A stretch of DNA of 64,000 nt from Saturnia japonica (GCA_033032175.1 CM065328.1:7440690-7504689), one strand, 5' to 3'. Counted from the stretch's first letter, positions 21,841 to 33,879 are shown. The notes: generated by a model from the letters alone, not told the origin. Numbers and translations: made by a program.

Positions 21841-22020
21841 CAGATCGCGACAACCGCCTAAGCCGAGGTCCGGCCACTTTAGCACCCTTGTGCGCGAGTT
21901 GTCTAAAACTTTAGCGGCTGAATGCCCTAAGCGCTCGCCCTAAAGTCCGGTGAAGCTGTAAAAGCCGTCAGAGGCTCCATGGCCCCTAAGGCTAACAGTA
22001 TAGTAAGATCTAAAAAAAAA
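21841..22020 (+). repeat. GC-rich repeat family D, copy 1 (A-run at its right end)
   Basis: It shares blocks with 46418-46590 and 26716-26890 (opposite orientation) and with 37650-37772: 'aagccgaggtccggccactt', 'tccggtgaagctgtaaaagc', 'tcagaggctccatggcccct', 'aaggctaacagtatagtaag' then A9. The GC content contrasts sharply with the surroundings. An A-run at one end suggests retroposition. Origin unknown. Confidence 0.65.
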
Positions 22021-23334
22021 GCGTATCTTATATTCTGACTTCTGAGCTTAAGGAGAGCAAGCGTAAGCAGGGCGGATAACTCCTCACAAACAAATATATG
22101 CTAAATGTCATATGAAAAAATGTTCCATGGAACCTTTGCAATTGGAGAAAATGGCAGTAAAACGTCCGGAGTGGAAAGCTCAAGTAAAAACTGAAGACCA
22201 TCGTCGTAATCCACTTGATCAGATGAATTGTAAGTACGACCACCTGAGGCAATCAATTACACTTACGAGAATGATGTTCTTACATGTTTACTATGTTCGC
22301 GAACCTTTCGAACGAAGATTAGCTACATAAACCAATGGAGAGCACACGGACGTCAGAGATGAGGCAGTTACTGTGGCCGAAAGCGATCAGAAGTATTGTA
22401 TTCATCATTACTTAGAACAGCATATAATACTTTTTATTTTGTATCTGTTCTATAAAAAATATATTCTTTAAAAGAGTTTCAATATATTTTGTGGTCAATT
22501 CATAAAACTCGAATATTCGATATTCTTTTTCAAACGCGATATCGATAAAAAAAAGAAAGTCAGTCTGTGCATGAAAACAAAGCGACAGACAAAACAGTAT
22601 TTGCAGACCCCTGGCTTTAAGTATATTTTTAGAAATACACTGGATTTGATGCTTTGGTCTTGTCATCTTTCTTTACGTTGTCTATCGCCATTATGGTCGT
22701 GTAAACCGAATCGTTGGTACTTCACGAGTACAGTAATAATAAAAATGACGACACTGTTAAAAGTTGAGAGAGTATAAAAACTTTTTTAGTATATTCTTAT
22801 GGGTATTTTCTATTACCCATCCAAACCGACGGAGATAACACGACGTGATATTCACTCGATCACAAAAATTGAGTATTAGATATTTTACGTAAAATAATTT
22901 CATTGAAATAAATATTATCATGTCTAATTCTTTTCAAATATTTTCAAAATCAGTCTTACTTAGCTCTTATTTTAGCTGGATATAATGTTGTACTACTTTT
23001 TGTAGCAACTCTGCTTTAGGAAAATTTCAGTTTAGAACATGATGACCGTTAATTAATATAACGGATAAGATTGTAACATACTTTCATCGCTTTCCATTAC
23101 GTAAATAGTTGTAGTCCCTACCACCTTTTTTCATTAAATAATAATATATGTACTAAAAATGTTTTTTTTTTTTTTGTAACTTTAAGTTTTGATCCCACCA
23201 TAAAAGTACAAAATAAAACAAAAATTGAAGAAAAATCTTCTAAATTGGCTCAAAGTTACCCCGAATGACTGTTATAAATTTGTTATTAATTTATATAGAA
23301 TTTCCTGCTTTCCAAAATTTAAACGGTGTAAAAT
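22021..23334. other. Non-coding stretch
   Basis: A 72-codon plus frame at 22112-22330 is rich in charged residues but matches no family I know. The rest is AT-rich with poly(T) at 23162-23175. Confidence 0.4.
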
Positions 23335-23590
23335 TTATTTGACAAACTCCATCGTGCCGCTGCCAATGGTCAGTATAGTCTATTGTTGTTCTCACTTTTC
23401 CATACTGGTCTAGGGCTTTGTCAGATTGTTTAACGTTCTTGTTTACCACTTCACTTCTTAGCGTCGTAGCTTTAACCTGTTTCCTTACTGAATAAATAGG
23501 CTATAAAATACATAACACAGTTTTTAAAAATTAACTGGTACTTTCAAAGATAAGAGCAATCAAACAAACAAAATAATATCTTGAGTTTTT
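23335..23590 (+). repeat. Interspersed repeat family F, copy 2
   Basis: It is collinear with 31950-32245: 'agtctattgttgttctcac', 'cacttcttagcgtcgtagc', 'ataaataggctataaaatac' and 'aactggtactttcaaagata', followed by an 'aacaaacaaa' tail. It lacks the MITE found in the 14.4-kb copy. Confidence 0.55.
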
Positions 23591-24893
23591 TTATTATTAG
23601 TCTAGATTTGTTCGCTCTATATAAAGGAATCGAAATGATTTCTATTTATGTCCCTTTAGGAATTATATGATCGCGCTCGGGTATTTCTAAACATACATGC
23701 AAATTGTTATCATCAACAGTAATGTCGTCATATCGACAACAAGCGGACCCCGAGTCACGAACTCCGCTGAATGTTTCGGAACAATGATCCCTGTTTATGT
23801 GTTATCTCGTTCCCTTGTTTGACATTAATCCTGTACAAGTTATATTGTCCTCGGTATATTCATGTTAGTGACGTGCTGAAACGTTCTAATTGTAACTAAG
23901 ATCGCGAAAATATAGACTATCTCTTTCCTTTTCCACAATCTATCCACTTCTTTAATAATATCCCTATTTTATTTATTGTGAGATTTCAGTGCATAAACAA
24001 CAAGTTGTACCCAAAGCTTCGTACGCGTTTATTACCCTGTATATCTTTATATCTCGCAATTTGAGTTTTTTTACCACATTTTATGATTTTTGATTATTTT
24101 CATAGCCTATAAATTTCGAAATGACATTATCTATATCACCTATATGTAATCACTGTATACAAAATATCATTAAAATCAGTTGAGAATCAACATTTAATAT
24201 AATTGAAAAATACCTATTTTTTATTCTAAAAATATTATTTGATAATTAAAATTGCTTCTTACTTTCAAAAAATACTTCCCATACCTATACAAAATTTCCT
24301 CAAAATTGGCTGGAAATAAAAATATTATTTATATAACTATTTTTATGAAATTGTTAATTTTATTGGCTTTTATTTTTTATAGCGTAAAAATAATTTAACA
24401 GTGTATAAATAACAAATTATATCAAAATAAAATGACGTTTACTTAGACACTGTTAAGTTTTTTACGCAATAAAAGGGCAGTTTAATAATTCATAATTCTT
24501 TATTCATCATATTATAACGGTAATGTTATATGACTAAAAGTCAGGTTTTTAAAATGATACAATGAATGAATGAATGTACGATCTATTAAACGACATTTTC
24601 ATTAGATCCACGCTCGATTTTAATCTTGCATAATGGATACCGTAGTTTGTTTAAGAAGTAGAGCGTGTGTTTACCTAAATAATATTGACCCGCTCTCTCT
24701 TAAAGATGTCAATATTATATGTCACCGGCATAAAGGAAATTTTCCTTATGAGTGAGTAACCGTGTTTTTCCTATGAATTAAAATTACGAATAAAATACAT
24801 TAAATTAGTCTGTGAAGTTCTATTGAGGGCGTGATTTGAGAAACTTACTCTATGTATTGCGGTTTAGATGTTGATACATCTTTAATAATAGAT
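23591..24893. other. Non-coding stretch with a LINE-like fragment at about 24060-24370
   Basis: 'atacaaaatatcattaaaat' and 'tacaaaatttcctcaaaatt' recur about 130 bases apart and match the repeated blocks at 28335-28765. No open frame. Confidence 0.45.
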
Positions 24894-25252
24894 ACTAGCG
24901 ATCGCCCTAAGCACGAAATTTGACCAGCAAGTTTTTGATCATAGACTATTTTCTGTTTGACATTTACAGTATTCCTAAACAATGAGTATTATCTACATCA
25001 CTATTCGTTGAGTGACAATGTCAATATTTTGGGGGGTCTAAGTTCAATGGCAATTGTTAGTTTAAGATTCGCAGTATTAATTAATTTCACTTAATATATT
25101 AGTAACAGATATTACAGATAAATTTTAGCTTTCTGCACTCCTTCTCCACATAAACTCTATGCCAAATCTCAAAATCTTTCGTGCACGCGATACACTTAAA
25201 ATGGTACCGAAAGCTTTTGCTTCACGTATATCTTATGTAGATTATTATATTA
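24894..25252 (+). repeat. Repeat family G, plus copy of an inverted pair
   Basis: It aligns over its whole ~360-base length with the reverse complement of 44340-44705. Shared blocks include 'actagcg[a/g]tcgccc', 'gagtgacaatgtcaatat', 'ggggggtctaagttcaatgg', 'aatatattagtaacagatat' and 'tttgcttcacgtat'. It does not show terminal inverted repeats and has no coding frame. I recognise the 'actagcggtcgccc' start as common in moth genomes. Confidence 0.8.
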
Positions 25253-25510
25253 GAGGTTTTCTCTGTGCGTCGATCTTGTGGAGGCTTGATGTAAAAGCGC
25301 TCAATTAAACCTGGCTATTGGTCATAAGTACCTTGGGTTTTTAATGAGTAGAAAAATATCCTCATGTTAAAAAAAGGCAACAGTGTGACTGTCAGTTTCT
25401 GCTGCCCATAGACGGTAATGCAGTTTATGTTTATAAATAAGAAAACGAAAATTTGGCCATTTTTGTATATCTTGTCTTTATTATTTTTATGTGTCTGTGT
25501 ATTTAATTTT

Positions 25511-25930
25511 AAGAGAGGTAGGACGTAAAGAAATTTTGGAGATTTCTTTCTACTTGGGATTATTACCCTACTGGTGTAATATCTACACTCTACATAAAAT
25601 CTCAGCCAAATATTCTTGTGTTGTGTTCCTGTGATGAGTAGAGTTTCCAGAGCTCCTTCGGGAAGGAAGGATTCAAATAGAGGTAGGGCATTGAAAAATT
25701 CCTTTGGAGATTTCTCTTTAGTTTAGGTAGCCCGACTTTTGGAATACCTTTACCCTGCAGAAGATCTTAGCCAGATAACCTTGTGTTTTGCTCATGCTTT
25801 GACTGGGGTTTCTTGAGATTGAGGGGTTCAAGGTTGGCAACGTGCTGGTTATACTTTTGGTATTACAAGCGTCCATAAGGTGCGGTGGCCGTTTACCATC
25901 AGGCGAGCCGTATGATTGTTAAACAACTTA
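25511..25930 (+). repeat. Repeat family E, two tandem units
   Basis: Unit 1 (about 25511-25690) and unit 2 (about 25690-25925) both run 'agaggtagg...', 'gagatttct...', 'atctcagcc/atcttagcc', 'cttgtgtt', and only unit 2 carries the family end 'ggtggccgtttaccatcagg'. It is either a local duplication or one copy inserted into another. Confidence 0.6.
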
Positions 25931-25991
25931 GTAGTACAGACAAAACTTTAATTGATTAACAAAATTTTCATATAATGCGCATTGCTTGCAA

Positions 25992-26205
25992 GCCTCGTGG
26001 CGCGGTGGTAGTAAGTACTATTATTGAGTCGAGAGGTCGCGGGTTCGATCCCCGTATAAGACTGAAATTTGTGCGATGAGCATAATAATTGTCAGTTGTA
26101 TATCAGCTGTTTAGCTACCGTAATATAAACTTTGCTTAGTTTGGATTTGGAATTAAATGGCCGTGTGTGAAATTATGTCCCCACATTTATATTTTATTTC
26201 TTATA
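25992..26205 (+). mobile_element. tRNA-derived SINE, family A, copy 1
   Basis: It starts GCCTCGTGGCGCGGTGGTAG (A box) and carries the B box GGTTCGATCCCC at 26041-26052. A body ('gatgagcataat', 'gtcagttgt', 'tgctta', 'aaatggccgtgtgtgaaat') and an AT-rich 3' end follow. The head resembles insect tRNA-Trp at its 5' end, which is an inference. Copies 2 and 3 are at 33671-33878 and 39901-40110. Confidence 0.85.
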
Positions 26206-26715
26206 ATATCAGAAAAATCATAAACAACTGAGTATAACTTATGAATAAATTTTCATCCTGTCTCAGCGAAAATTTGCAGCACAACCCTAAGTAACTTTGC
26301 TTAGTTTTGCACATATCTTTAACAAGTTGAATAATTGTAGAAGTTTCAGTTTTGAAACTATACCGCTTTGTTTCTTACATTGTTTGTCTTGAGATACGTT
26401 TGTGTTTAATGGTACGTAATAAAGACGTATAATCTGACATACAACTTCTCAAACTATTCCACAAAATATTATTTAGACCAATCAATAGAACAAAGTTTAC
26501 GTGAATTGTTTACAGAATTCAAGCCTCTAATGGCGAGGTACCGGATCGATAAACTTTTATCTACTTGATAGTTTACACTGTACCTAATGGTAGCATCACA
26601 TATTAATGTTTGGTTTCCGCTGGTGCTACTTTTTATTTTTATTGTTGCCAACATTATTGTAAAAAAAAATACATAAGCTTACGTAAGAAAATCTAAGGTA
26701 AAAATTAAAATAAAC
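26206..26715. other. Non-coding stretch
   Basis: AT-rich. No motif, repeat or frame recognised. Confidence 0.45.
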
Positions 26716-26890
26716 TAGATTTTTTTTAAAAACTAATTAAGCTAATGCCTTGCTAAGGGCCCTGGAACCAATAGAGGCTTTGACAGCTTTACCGGGCTTG
26801 GAAGCGAGTGCGGAAAGCACTCAGCTACGAAGGCAACAAGCTCAAGAGTGTCAAAGTGGCCAAAACTCGGCTTGGGCTGTTGCCGTACGT
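26716..26890 (-). repeat. GC-rich repeat family D, copy 2
   Basis: It is the opposite orientation of the 21841-22020 copy. On the plus strand it runs from a T-run (26720-26728) through 'taagggccctggaacca', 'tttgacagctttaccgggct' and 'aaagtggccaaaactcggct'. A short open frame across it appears incidental. Confidence 0.62.
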
Positions 26891-27299
26891 GTAATTATGT
26901 CTCGAGAAGCAAGAAGTAGAATAAGAGACAAGAAGAAGTAGCAAGAAGTTATAAACTAAAGGTGCTCACAGGGATGGAATAAGTCGTTTTATTCATCCTG
27001 CGCAGGATGTCTTCAAGGGTAATAAGCAGTCGGAGTGCAAGGTTAGTACTTTATCTTGTTATGAGACTTCGAAATACGGCGCAAGGGGATTCCACCATAC
27101 CATCACATTATAGTCTTTGCCGCCATATTCATCTCAAACATAGATAACGTAATTTCAACAAAATTATACAGTCGACTCACCGCCCGCGCCCCCTCAATAC
27201 CAATATTATGTAATATGAAAAAAAAGATTTTTAATGATAACAGTCACAAGTTTGACAACTTACGGAACTTATACGGATAGTATACAAGATAAAAAGGTC
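26891..27299. other. Non-coding stretch
   Basis: Nothing recognised apart from a moderately GC-rich patch around 27060-27190. Confidence 0.4.
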
Positions 27300-28125
27300 T
27301 AGGTCCCAAAAGAGTCCCAGAGAGAGACATCAGATTTATTGTAAGCATTGTCCTCAGAAACTGCACTTCGACTTCTTCCGAGTTACGACACAAGCTGCAG
27401 AAAATTCGACAAGTAACAGTACCAAAACGATTAGAAGAAAACTTAAAGCAGCTTCTATAGGGGCGTACTTGGTCGCCAGAGACCCTAGTTTGCTAACCGC
27501 AGGTCATCGGGTAACTCGTTCCAACTTTGCTTGTTCTCCCTGAAATTGGGATGATGACTTTTGGGGAAAAAAACTGTTAAGGATGAGTCCAGATTTTGTC
27601 TTAAGTCAGATGATGGAAGGGTCAAAGTATGGAGATGGCCTGGAGAAAGATATGCTGAGTGTAACATTGTCGGAAGCCTTATGGTGGCGGGTCGGTAATG
27701 GTATGGGGTAGTATTTTCTAGAAGCACGTTCGGAGCTACACATCGCAGAAAACAGGACCTAACTGCGGCAAGATACGCAACCGATATTTTAGAGCAAATT
27801 GTGATGCCTTTTGCCATTTATGGAGGATAATTTTCTTTTAATGCGCTATAGTTCTCTTCTTCAGGCTGCGGTGGTAGTATCGGAGGACTATACTGAGTTT
27901 CGAATCCAAGTTTTGGTGTAGCTAATACGTTCGCCAAACCTAAATCCTATAGAACATGTTTGGGATAAACTGGGAAAATAAACTAAATAAAGAAATCTAG
28001 CACCAGTTAATCTAAGGGACCTCAAAGTTGCATTGGTTGAAGAATGGAACCTAATTCCGCAAAGTTTCATAGACAATTTATTGAAAAGTATACCCAGAAG
28101 TATGCAGGCAGTGTTTAGTCTTTAG
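27300..28125 (+). pseudogene. Tc1-like transposase, heavily decayed
   Basis: The plus strand, read across frameshifts, gives pieces of a Tc1-family DDE transposase in the right order. About 27300-27430 is a helix-turn-helix-like part (SSELRHKLQ-type). At about 27570-27690 it reads DESRFCLKSDDGRVKVWRWP then ERYAECNIVGSLMVAGR, the first catalytic-Asp region of the family. TAARYATDILEQIVMPF follows at about 27765-27820. The final part (about 27925-28120) fits 'PNPIEHVWD...' and the C-terminal helices. Many stops and indels make it inactive. I did not find terminal inverted repeats. Short minus-strand frames across it are shadows. Confidence 0.8.
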
Positions 28126-28334
28126 AACAATATTCAAGTTTAATTACGTTAGGCCAAAATTCCTTACAATTAAAATACTAAGCTTACAGCCTATAATTAT
28201 TTTTTTTTTCGTTTAGTCTAATTTTTTGTGTTGAAAAATGTTAATTAAGTACAATTACTTGCTGTTCTTCTGTCTTCTTCTTCTGATTCTGTTCAACGAA
28301 TTTTAAAGAAATTTGCCCAGTACTTTTATATTGC

Positions 28335-28765
28335 GTACCGTTAAATATGCCATGATATTATACATATATGTTGTTGATGATTTTTGTAGTCTATCGATTA
28401 TGATATGACGTACTTTACAAAATTATATCAGAATCGGTTGAGGATTAAAAATTCAATGATTTGAAATTTATTTTCTTTTTGCGACTTATAAAAGTAATAT
28501 TGAATAATTGCTAGAGCTTATCGATTATGCAGTAACGTATACTTCCCGTGTACAAAATTTTATCAAGATCGGTTAAGAATTTTCATTTTTTTTTACAATT
28601 TCTAAAAATATTATTGCAGTTCTTTTAGGGTAATAGTTGATCAATGACAAAAGCTTCCCGTTTACAAAATTTTTCATAAGAATCGGTCAAGCCGTTTTTG
28701 AGTTAGTAGACAGACAAATGAAAATTAAGGGTATATTTGTGATCAGTATCCTTTATATAGTATGT
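28335..28765 (+). repeat. LINE-like 3' fragment with three degenerate internal units
   Basis: 'tacaaaattatatcagaatcgg', 'tacaaaattttatcaagatcgg' and 'tacaaaatttttcataagaatcgg'-type blocks recur at about 28415, 28550 and 28655, each preceded by a 'cgatta'/'gatcaatg' block. The unit spacing is roughly 100-140 bases. It ends with 'gtttttgagttagtagacag'. The pattern fits a moth repeat I recognise in outline. Non-coding. Confidence 0.5.
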
Positions 28766-28769
28766 CTAT

Positions 28770-29504
28770 TGGGAAATTTGGAAAAACATTAATGAATTTT
28801 CTAAAAAATAATTATTTTAAAATCAGATTATTTCTGCAGTTAATTAAGGTTAGCTGTTTAGGATATATTACATTTTTTTTCATAAAGTGTTCATGGGTCT
28901 AGAATTCTAGATTATATTATATAGATCGAAGTCCTAATAACACAGTTCACAAACTTTACTTCTACAACTTTCATGAAATCAAAAAGTATATTATAAAACC
29001 TTAAACCCCAATATTTCAAGTAAATATAACTAAGGAAAATTATTTTAACTTTGTAGGTGTTAAAAAGATTCTATAGGTGCCTATATAACTACGTATGTTT
29101 AACGTATTTTCAGTACTTAAAACAATATTAAGCTATTTAAAAACATTGACCCTGTATTCTGCAGCTGGAGGCTTTTCATACGAATCCCGTTGGTTTCGTA
29201 ACAATTTTAGTAGAATTATACAAAATTAAATTTAGTTCAGGACCCGGTTACGAGCTCCAACCTAAACAAACTTACTAATAGCGTTTGGCGCAGACCATTA
29301 CATATAGCGGTACGTACAGATTATAATTTTTAGTGTTGATAAAACATCGGTTTTTGAGACAATCGGTAGTAATCGATGGTTCAACTATCGATTGTTTTTA
29401 GTACGGAATATATTTCAGCCCATCAAGGTCATCGAGTATTCCAAAACTTGCATACTTTAATAACTTGACCTTGAAAAGCTAAAAAAAGGTTATTCGCGAA
29501 ATCA
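28770..29504. other. AT-rich non-coding stretch
   Basis: It contains 'gtagtaatcgatggttcaactatcgat', a local inverted repeat around ATCGAT, and nothing else that I can classify. Confidence 0.4.
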
Positions 29505-29735
29505 ATGAAGCAATGATGTCTCATTTGGTAGCGTGTGCGGATTCCGCGTCGATCGACGTGAGTTCGAATCCCTGCAGTGAGTCTGATCTTTCGGCGAAGA
29601 AAAAACATCGAGATGAAAACATAGCATGGTGGTAGAGCGTTTCCCAGTTTCCGCCTGACTAGCTACCGGGTGGTAGCCCAAACACCAATAGGTGTGTTCC
29701 GGCCGTTGCACTTGAGAGTCAGTCTACCACTAAAC
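29505..29735 (+). mobile_element. tRNA-derived SINE, family C, copy 2
   Basis: The plus-oriented copy starts with a tRNA-like head: 'gtctcatttggtagcgtgtg' (A box region) and 'gagttcgaatccctgc' (B box), about 33 bases apart. 'catagcatggtggtag', 'gcctgactagctaccgggtg' and 'caataggtgtgttccggcc' follow, matching 8372-8652 and 55400-55668. Confidence 0.78.
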
Positions 29736-29739
29736 TTTA

Positions 29740-31949
29740 AGTACTTAAGATCAAATTATGGCCACAACCCTAAACTTATAAAGATAATAAAATCTTCCTT
29801 GTTTTCATAAAAATACCTTAATCATGATGAATATCGAGTAATCGATTTTTAATCGATGTTTCTCCAACAATAATTAATTTGATCAAACTTATACAAAAAG
29901 AAGGAAGTTTGATTGGTTCTACCTATGGTTTGGGATTTAAATATTTTTCCAGTTTTGGTCATATCTAGATTCTTCGTCCCTGTAGAATTTAGTATGTGCT
30001 GAAGATGGCGAACATGCGCGTGGTGCGCGTGCTTTACTGGACACTGCTATTTTAATTCATTTTATTTGTACGGAAACCTCTTTTTCTAAAATAATAGAAG
30101 CATAAGTTATTTATATAGTTTGTTATTTTTCAGCATTTGTTAAGGCCAACGTAATATCAGAACACATTTCATTGTATTAAGAAAAAAAGTAAACCCTAGG
30201 GCATTTTTCGTCATTGATCCTTTACCTTCGTCCACATTTGGCGTCAACCGTCCTGGTACTTTTCCGCTACTCTTGGCTATTTTGTGTTATTTTTGCTGAT
30301 AAACCCAACATCTCGTAAAGCGTATCATTATGGATGGTTCGCTTCCAAATAGCCTTTGGCCTTGCTTTATTGCTGGAACCAGTTAGGTCATATTATCTTC
30401 TCTTGCGTTACATGTCCAAATCAGCGTAAACACTTTCTCCCATTTTTTTGTTGTAGAGTATTTTTATTTAATATACGTATTATAGAACCAACCAAACAGC
30501 TTGTCGCTTGTTCCTTGTACCAACCAATAGCAACGTTCGTAATCCAACTTTATTAAATTACCCCAGGCCTGGAAGTGTATAAATTCGACAGTTTATCGCT
30601 CGGTCCTCCACTGCGTACGTCACATTGAGTGGTGACCATCATTTTGTTACCATGTTTGTCTGTGGTTGTTTGCAAAAATAAAAAACCAAGACACTTTTGT
30701 TATATAAGTTTCCATTTCATTAGACGGAGTTGTTTGTCTAACTTGTTATCGTCAATTCTAGAGAAGTTTATTTTTTAAACTTTTATTATTATATAAAATA
30801 CGATTTATTATTCAATCAGCTGCCTCTTAACAGAAAATATGTAAACTTAAAATGTCATTGCATATTGCTAGGACATTTTCTAATACTCGTTTGCCTAGCG
30901 CGGTAGCTTACGTTAAAGGTTTAACTTGAAAATCTTTTACCAAACACATATGGAACTGTTTCAGCAGCTGCACCTGAAATTTATTCTCTCTAGACTCAGT
31001 ATGTTTTAGTCATATCGTAACTTAACATTATCTGAGATTGCGGTAACACTGTAACCTTATAAAGAATAAAGAAGGCATTTGCATTCAATATATTTATAGT
31101 TTGTTTACAAAGCCATGTAATTTAATTGGTAAATATTGAAACGAAACAAAAAAAAATTTAGCTAGGTGGTTGATTATACTTTCGAGACAAGTCCGTAGGA
31201 CTCATGAAATAGTGACAAACAAGCAAATCGATAGCTTTTATATGGCAATAAATATATAAGGGGGACACGAGAGAGCGAACGGTGCCAAGTAGAACACGCC
31301 GCCAGCCAACTTCCGGAGACAGTTAATATTAAGCCGCCTCTTAGTCTTTAAATTAGCTACAAATAATTTTCTCTTTTGACGGGAAATTAATTATTTTATA
31401 AACAAATATACATAGACATACAATATACTATTTAATTTGAAACTATCTGCCCGTGCACAACTTCTCTCTTGTAGACTATAAACATTAATTTGATTTATTT
31501 GTTATGTCTATTGTTCATACATAAATCAACAAATTGTGTAAACAGAGCTGCCCACAAAAGATAGAACACAATAAAATACCTTTTTTGTATGCCACATGGG
31601 TGATTATAATATTTAGTGCTAAAATAACCAGGATGCTGAACTGACTCTGGAATAGGCAACACAGAAAAATAATATTTTCTTTATAAACTTTGACATCCAG
31701 TTACACACACGGCCATAGGGTTCGAATTTCAAGAAATCGTTTTGTAAACGATGCATGCAATATAAAATCAACAAGCTTCCCAAATTTTATATTTTTATTA
31801 GCCGATAGTGTTACTGAATTTAAATTAGTAAATCAACGCAAATTCGGAAAAAATCGTTGGTACATGCCGGAACACGAACGTGGATATCGAATCGTTATTC
31901 TGCTAGTCTCAACCATATGACAACTACAATTATAAGGATTTAACTTATA
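29740..31949. other. Non-coding stretch
   Basis: No coding signal. Slightly GC-richer pieces lie at 30560-30660 (with 'gtgtataaattcgac', TATA-like) and 31262-31340. Either could be a promoter or untranslated exon, but nothing confirms it. Confidence 0.35.
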
Positions 31950-32245
31950 TACTTAGTGCTATGCCCTACGGTTTCACCCATGATAAATTTATTCAGCCAA
32001 CACTACACTGCGAAGTCGCCAATGCATCCGTGTAGTCTATCGTTGGTCTCATTACCCGTAGATAAAGGTTGGCCGATTGCTTAGCATTCATGGTTACTGC
32101 GCCGCTCCTTAAGCTTGTAGCGTGAATTTATATAGCCTATAACTTTCCTTAATAAATAGACTGTAAAAGGCAAAAATAACTTTTCCAATCTAACTGGTAG
32201 TTCCAGATATTAGCGCGGTTTAAACAAACAATCTTGACTGGTTTC
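31950..32245 (+). repeat. Interspersed repeat family F, copy 3
   Basis: This copy gives the uninterrupted order 'gccctacggtttcacccatg', 'gtcgccaatgcatccgtgta', 'tctatcgttggtctcatta', 'gcgccgctccttaagcttgt', 'ccaatctaactggtagttcc', 'attagcgcggtttaaacaaa'. It serves as the empty-site reference for the MITE at 14442-14696. Confidence 0.65.
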
Positions 32246-32377
32246 CCATTGGCTGTATGTCAGTAAACATCCTATTTCAAACCCCATTATAGGATTATTT
32301 TTACAAATCCATTCATAATGTTAACCTTCAAAATAAAAGGAAATGTCTTCAAGCTTCACCGTATCAGCTGTGTTGTT

Positions 32378-32460
32378 CAACGACTTTTTCCAATAATCTA
32401 TCTAACCACTGTTTTTATTACTGACGATAGAAAGGTGTATTATGTTGATCTTAAGAAATG
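32378..32460 (+). repeat. Fragment related to the left end of the 14.4-kb MITE
   Basis: 'acgactttttccaataatct' and 'atctaaccactgtttttatt' align with the first ~75 bases of the MITE (14442-14516). No right end is found, so this is a truncated, diverged copy. Confidence 0.5.
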
Positions 32461-32834
32461 TATTAATTAAAGTAGATAATTATAATAATGTTATTACGTA
32501 TAATCGTCCATGAAATCTTCATCGCTAATCAATAAAAAAAATCAAACATCAATAACTATGCAGTGAAAAAAACAGGTCAGCATAGAAAAGTATGAAAACA
32601 CATCCATCGCTCGTTTACTCGGAAAGGTTGTTTTCAATCTTGGTCAAATCGATGGGATTAAAAATTTGATTTTACAATAGAAAATCAAGAAAATTAAAAT
32701 CTCATCTGTTAAGGATCGACGGTCTCGGCCGGCGGGTTTTTGCCGAATTGGTATGCTGATAAAATCGACAGTAAGCCGCAAGCGTCATTTCAGTTGTGAC
32801 AGTTGCCGGCACAGTGCATCGGTTCGTTTTTGCG

Positions 32835-32894
32835 GTAAGTACAAGCAAACCGGGTTAGACAAGCAGATTTGTTTTTGTTTTTTTTTTTTTATAG
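32835..32894 (+). other. Candidate 60-nt intron (GTAAGT ... poly-T ... ATAG)
   Basis: A consensus donor (gcg|GTAAGT), a long polypyrimidine tract (32869-32890) and an acceptor ATAG lie within 60 bases. A TCAGTT initiator-like motif lies at 32790-32795 in a GC-richer context. None of the spliced frames encodes a recognisable protein, so at best this would be a 5' untranslated exon. The downstream segment is related to 15986-16070, so a repeat origin is also possible. Confidence 0.35.
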
Positions 32895-33670
32895 GCACAT
32901 GACGGATTCTTTGCACCGAGGGATCTTCAATCCATCGCCAGTCGTCGCTGTCACGTCGGCTTGCAAGCTTCTTAGCCTGGATATACAATGACTGATCCCG
33001 AAATACGGTAAATAAAAAAAGAGTCACTCTACGGAGTTTATTACTATGGAGTCTATCGTGACTCACTATGATATGAATCCAAAATCCATCCTGCTAGAAT
33101 TATGAAAAATACATTTTATAAAAAAGACGTCGCTTAATTTGCATAAAAATCGAACTAAAATGCATTTCACAACAATAAAGTACGGCAAACTCTATAAATG
33201 TCTGCAAAATAAAACCGTTTATTATAACAAATAATAAAATGTTATGGAATACGAGGAAATTTTAAAATATCTAGTCTACTATAATGTTAAACGACCGTTG
33301 TCGCTTTTGAGTGTATGAGTTATGTGTGAGTTATAGTCTACGATGACGTCACTAGACATTTGTAAAATGTTCCCAAAAGTACTACAATGGTCCGTATACC
33401 AATAAAATTCAACAACGTTTAAGTTTGTTTGAGCTATAAATTTGACACAAGTCGAGATAAATTTACCGGAAAATAGTGTATTAACTTTCCTTCCCGGCTT
33501 TATCTTTAACGGTCACAGCGCCAGTTTAAACTATTTTCAGTTTGTTTGGTATTTTCTGAAGCTAACTACAAACATAGAATACCCTATTTTCCATATCAGG
33601 AAATTAATTCTCGGCAGCTTCTAATGCTATTTAGTTATTATAAACAATCCAACGAAGGCAAATTTGACAG

Positions 33671-33878
33671 GCCTCGTGGCGCAGTGGTAGTAAACCCTAC
33701 TATTGAGTCGAGAGGTCGCGGGTTCGATCCCCGCCCATGACTGACATTTGTGTGATGAGCATAATTGTCAGTTGTGTGTCTGGGTGTTAAATATATATAT
33801 CAGCTATTTAGTTTGCTTTGCTTAGTTTCTAATTAAATGGCCGTGTGTGAATTTGTGCTCTCATATTTATTTATTTAT
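33671..33878 (+). mobile_element. tRNA-derived SINE, family A, copy 2
   Basis: It starts GCCTCGTGGCGCAGTGGTAG with B box GGTTCGATCCCC at 33720-33731, and then the same body as copy 1 ('gatgagcataattgtcagtt', 'gctgtttag/gctatttag', 'aaatggccgtgtgtgaat'). It ends in ATTTATTTATTTA. Pol III promoter boxes are intact. Confidence 0.87.
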
Positions 33879-33879
33879 A

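Noticed and set aside
22112..22330. 72-codon charged frame as a small host gene
   Set aside because: No recognisable domain, no neighbouring exon with matching phase and splice sites, and a length within chance expectation.
25992..26060. A functional tRNA gene at the family A SINE head
   Set aside because: The A and B boxes are good, but the 3' acceptor strand does not pair with GCCTCG and a shared SINE body follows in all copies.
27485..28076. Minus-strand frames of 110 and 62 codons as genes
   Set aside because: They lie antisense to the Tc1-like transposase relic, whose motifs are on the plus strand.
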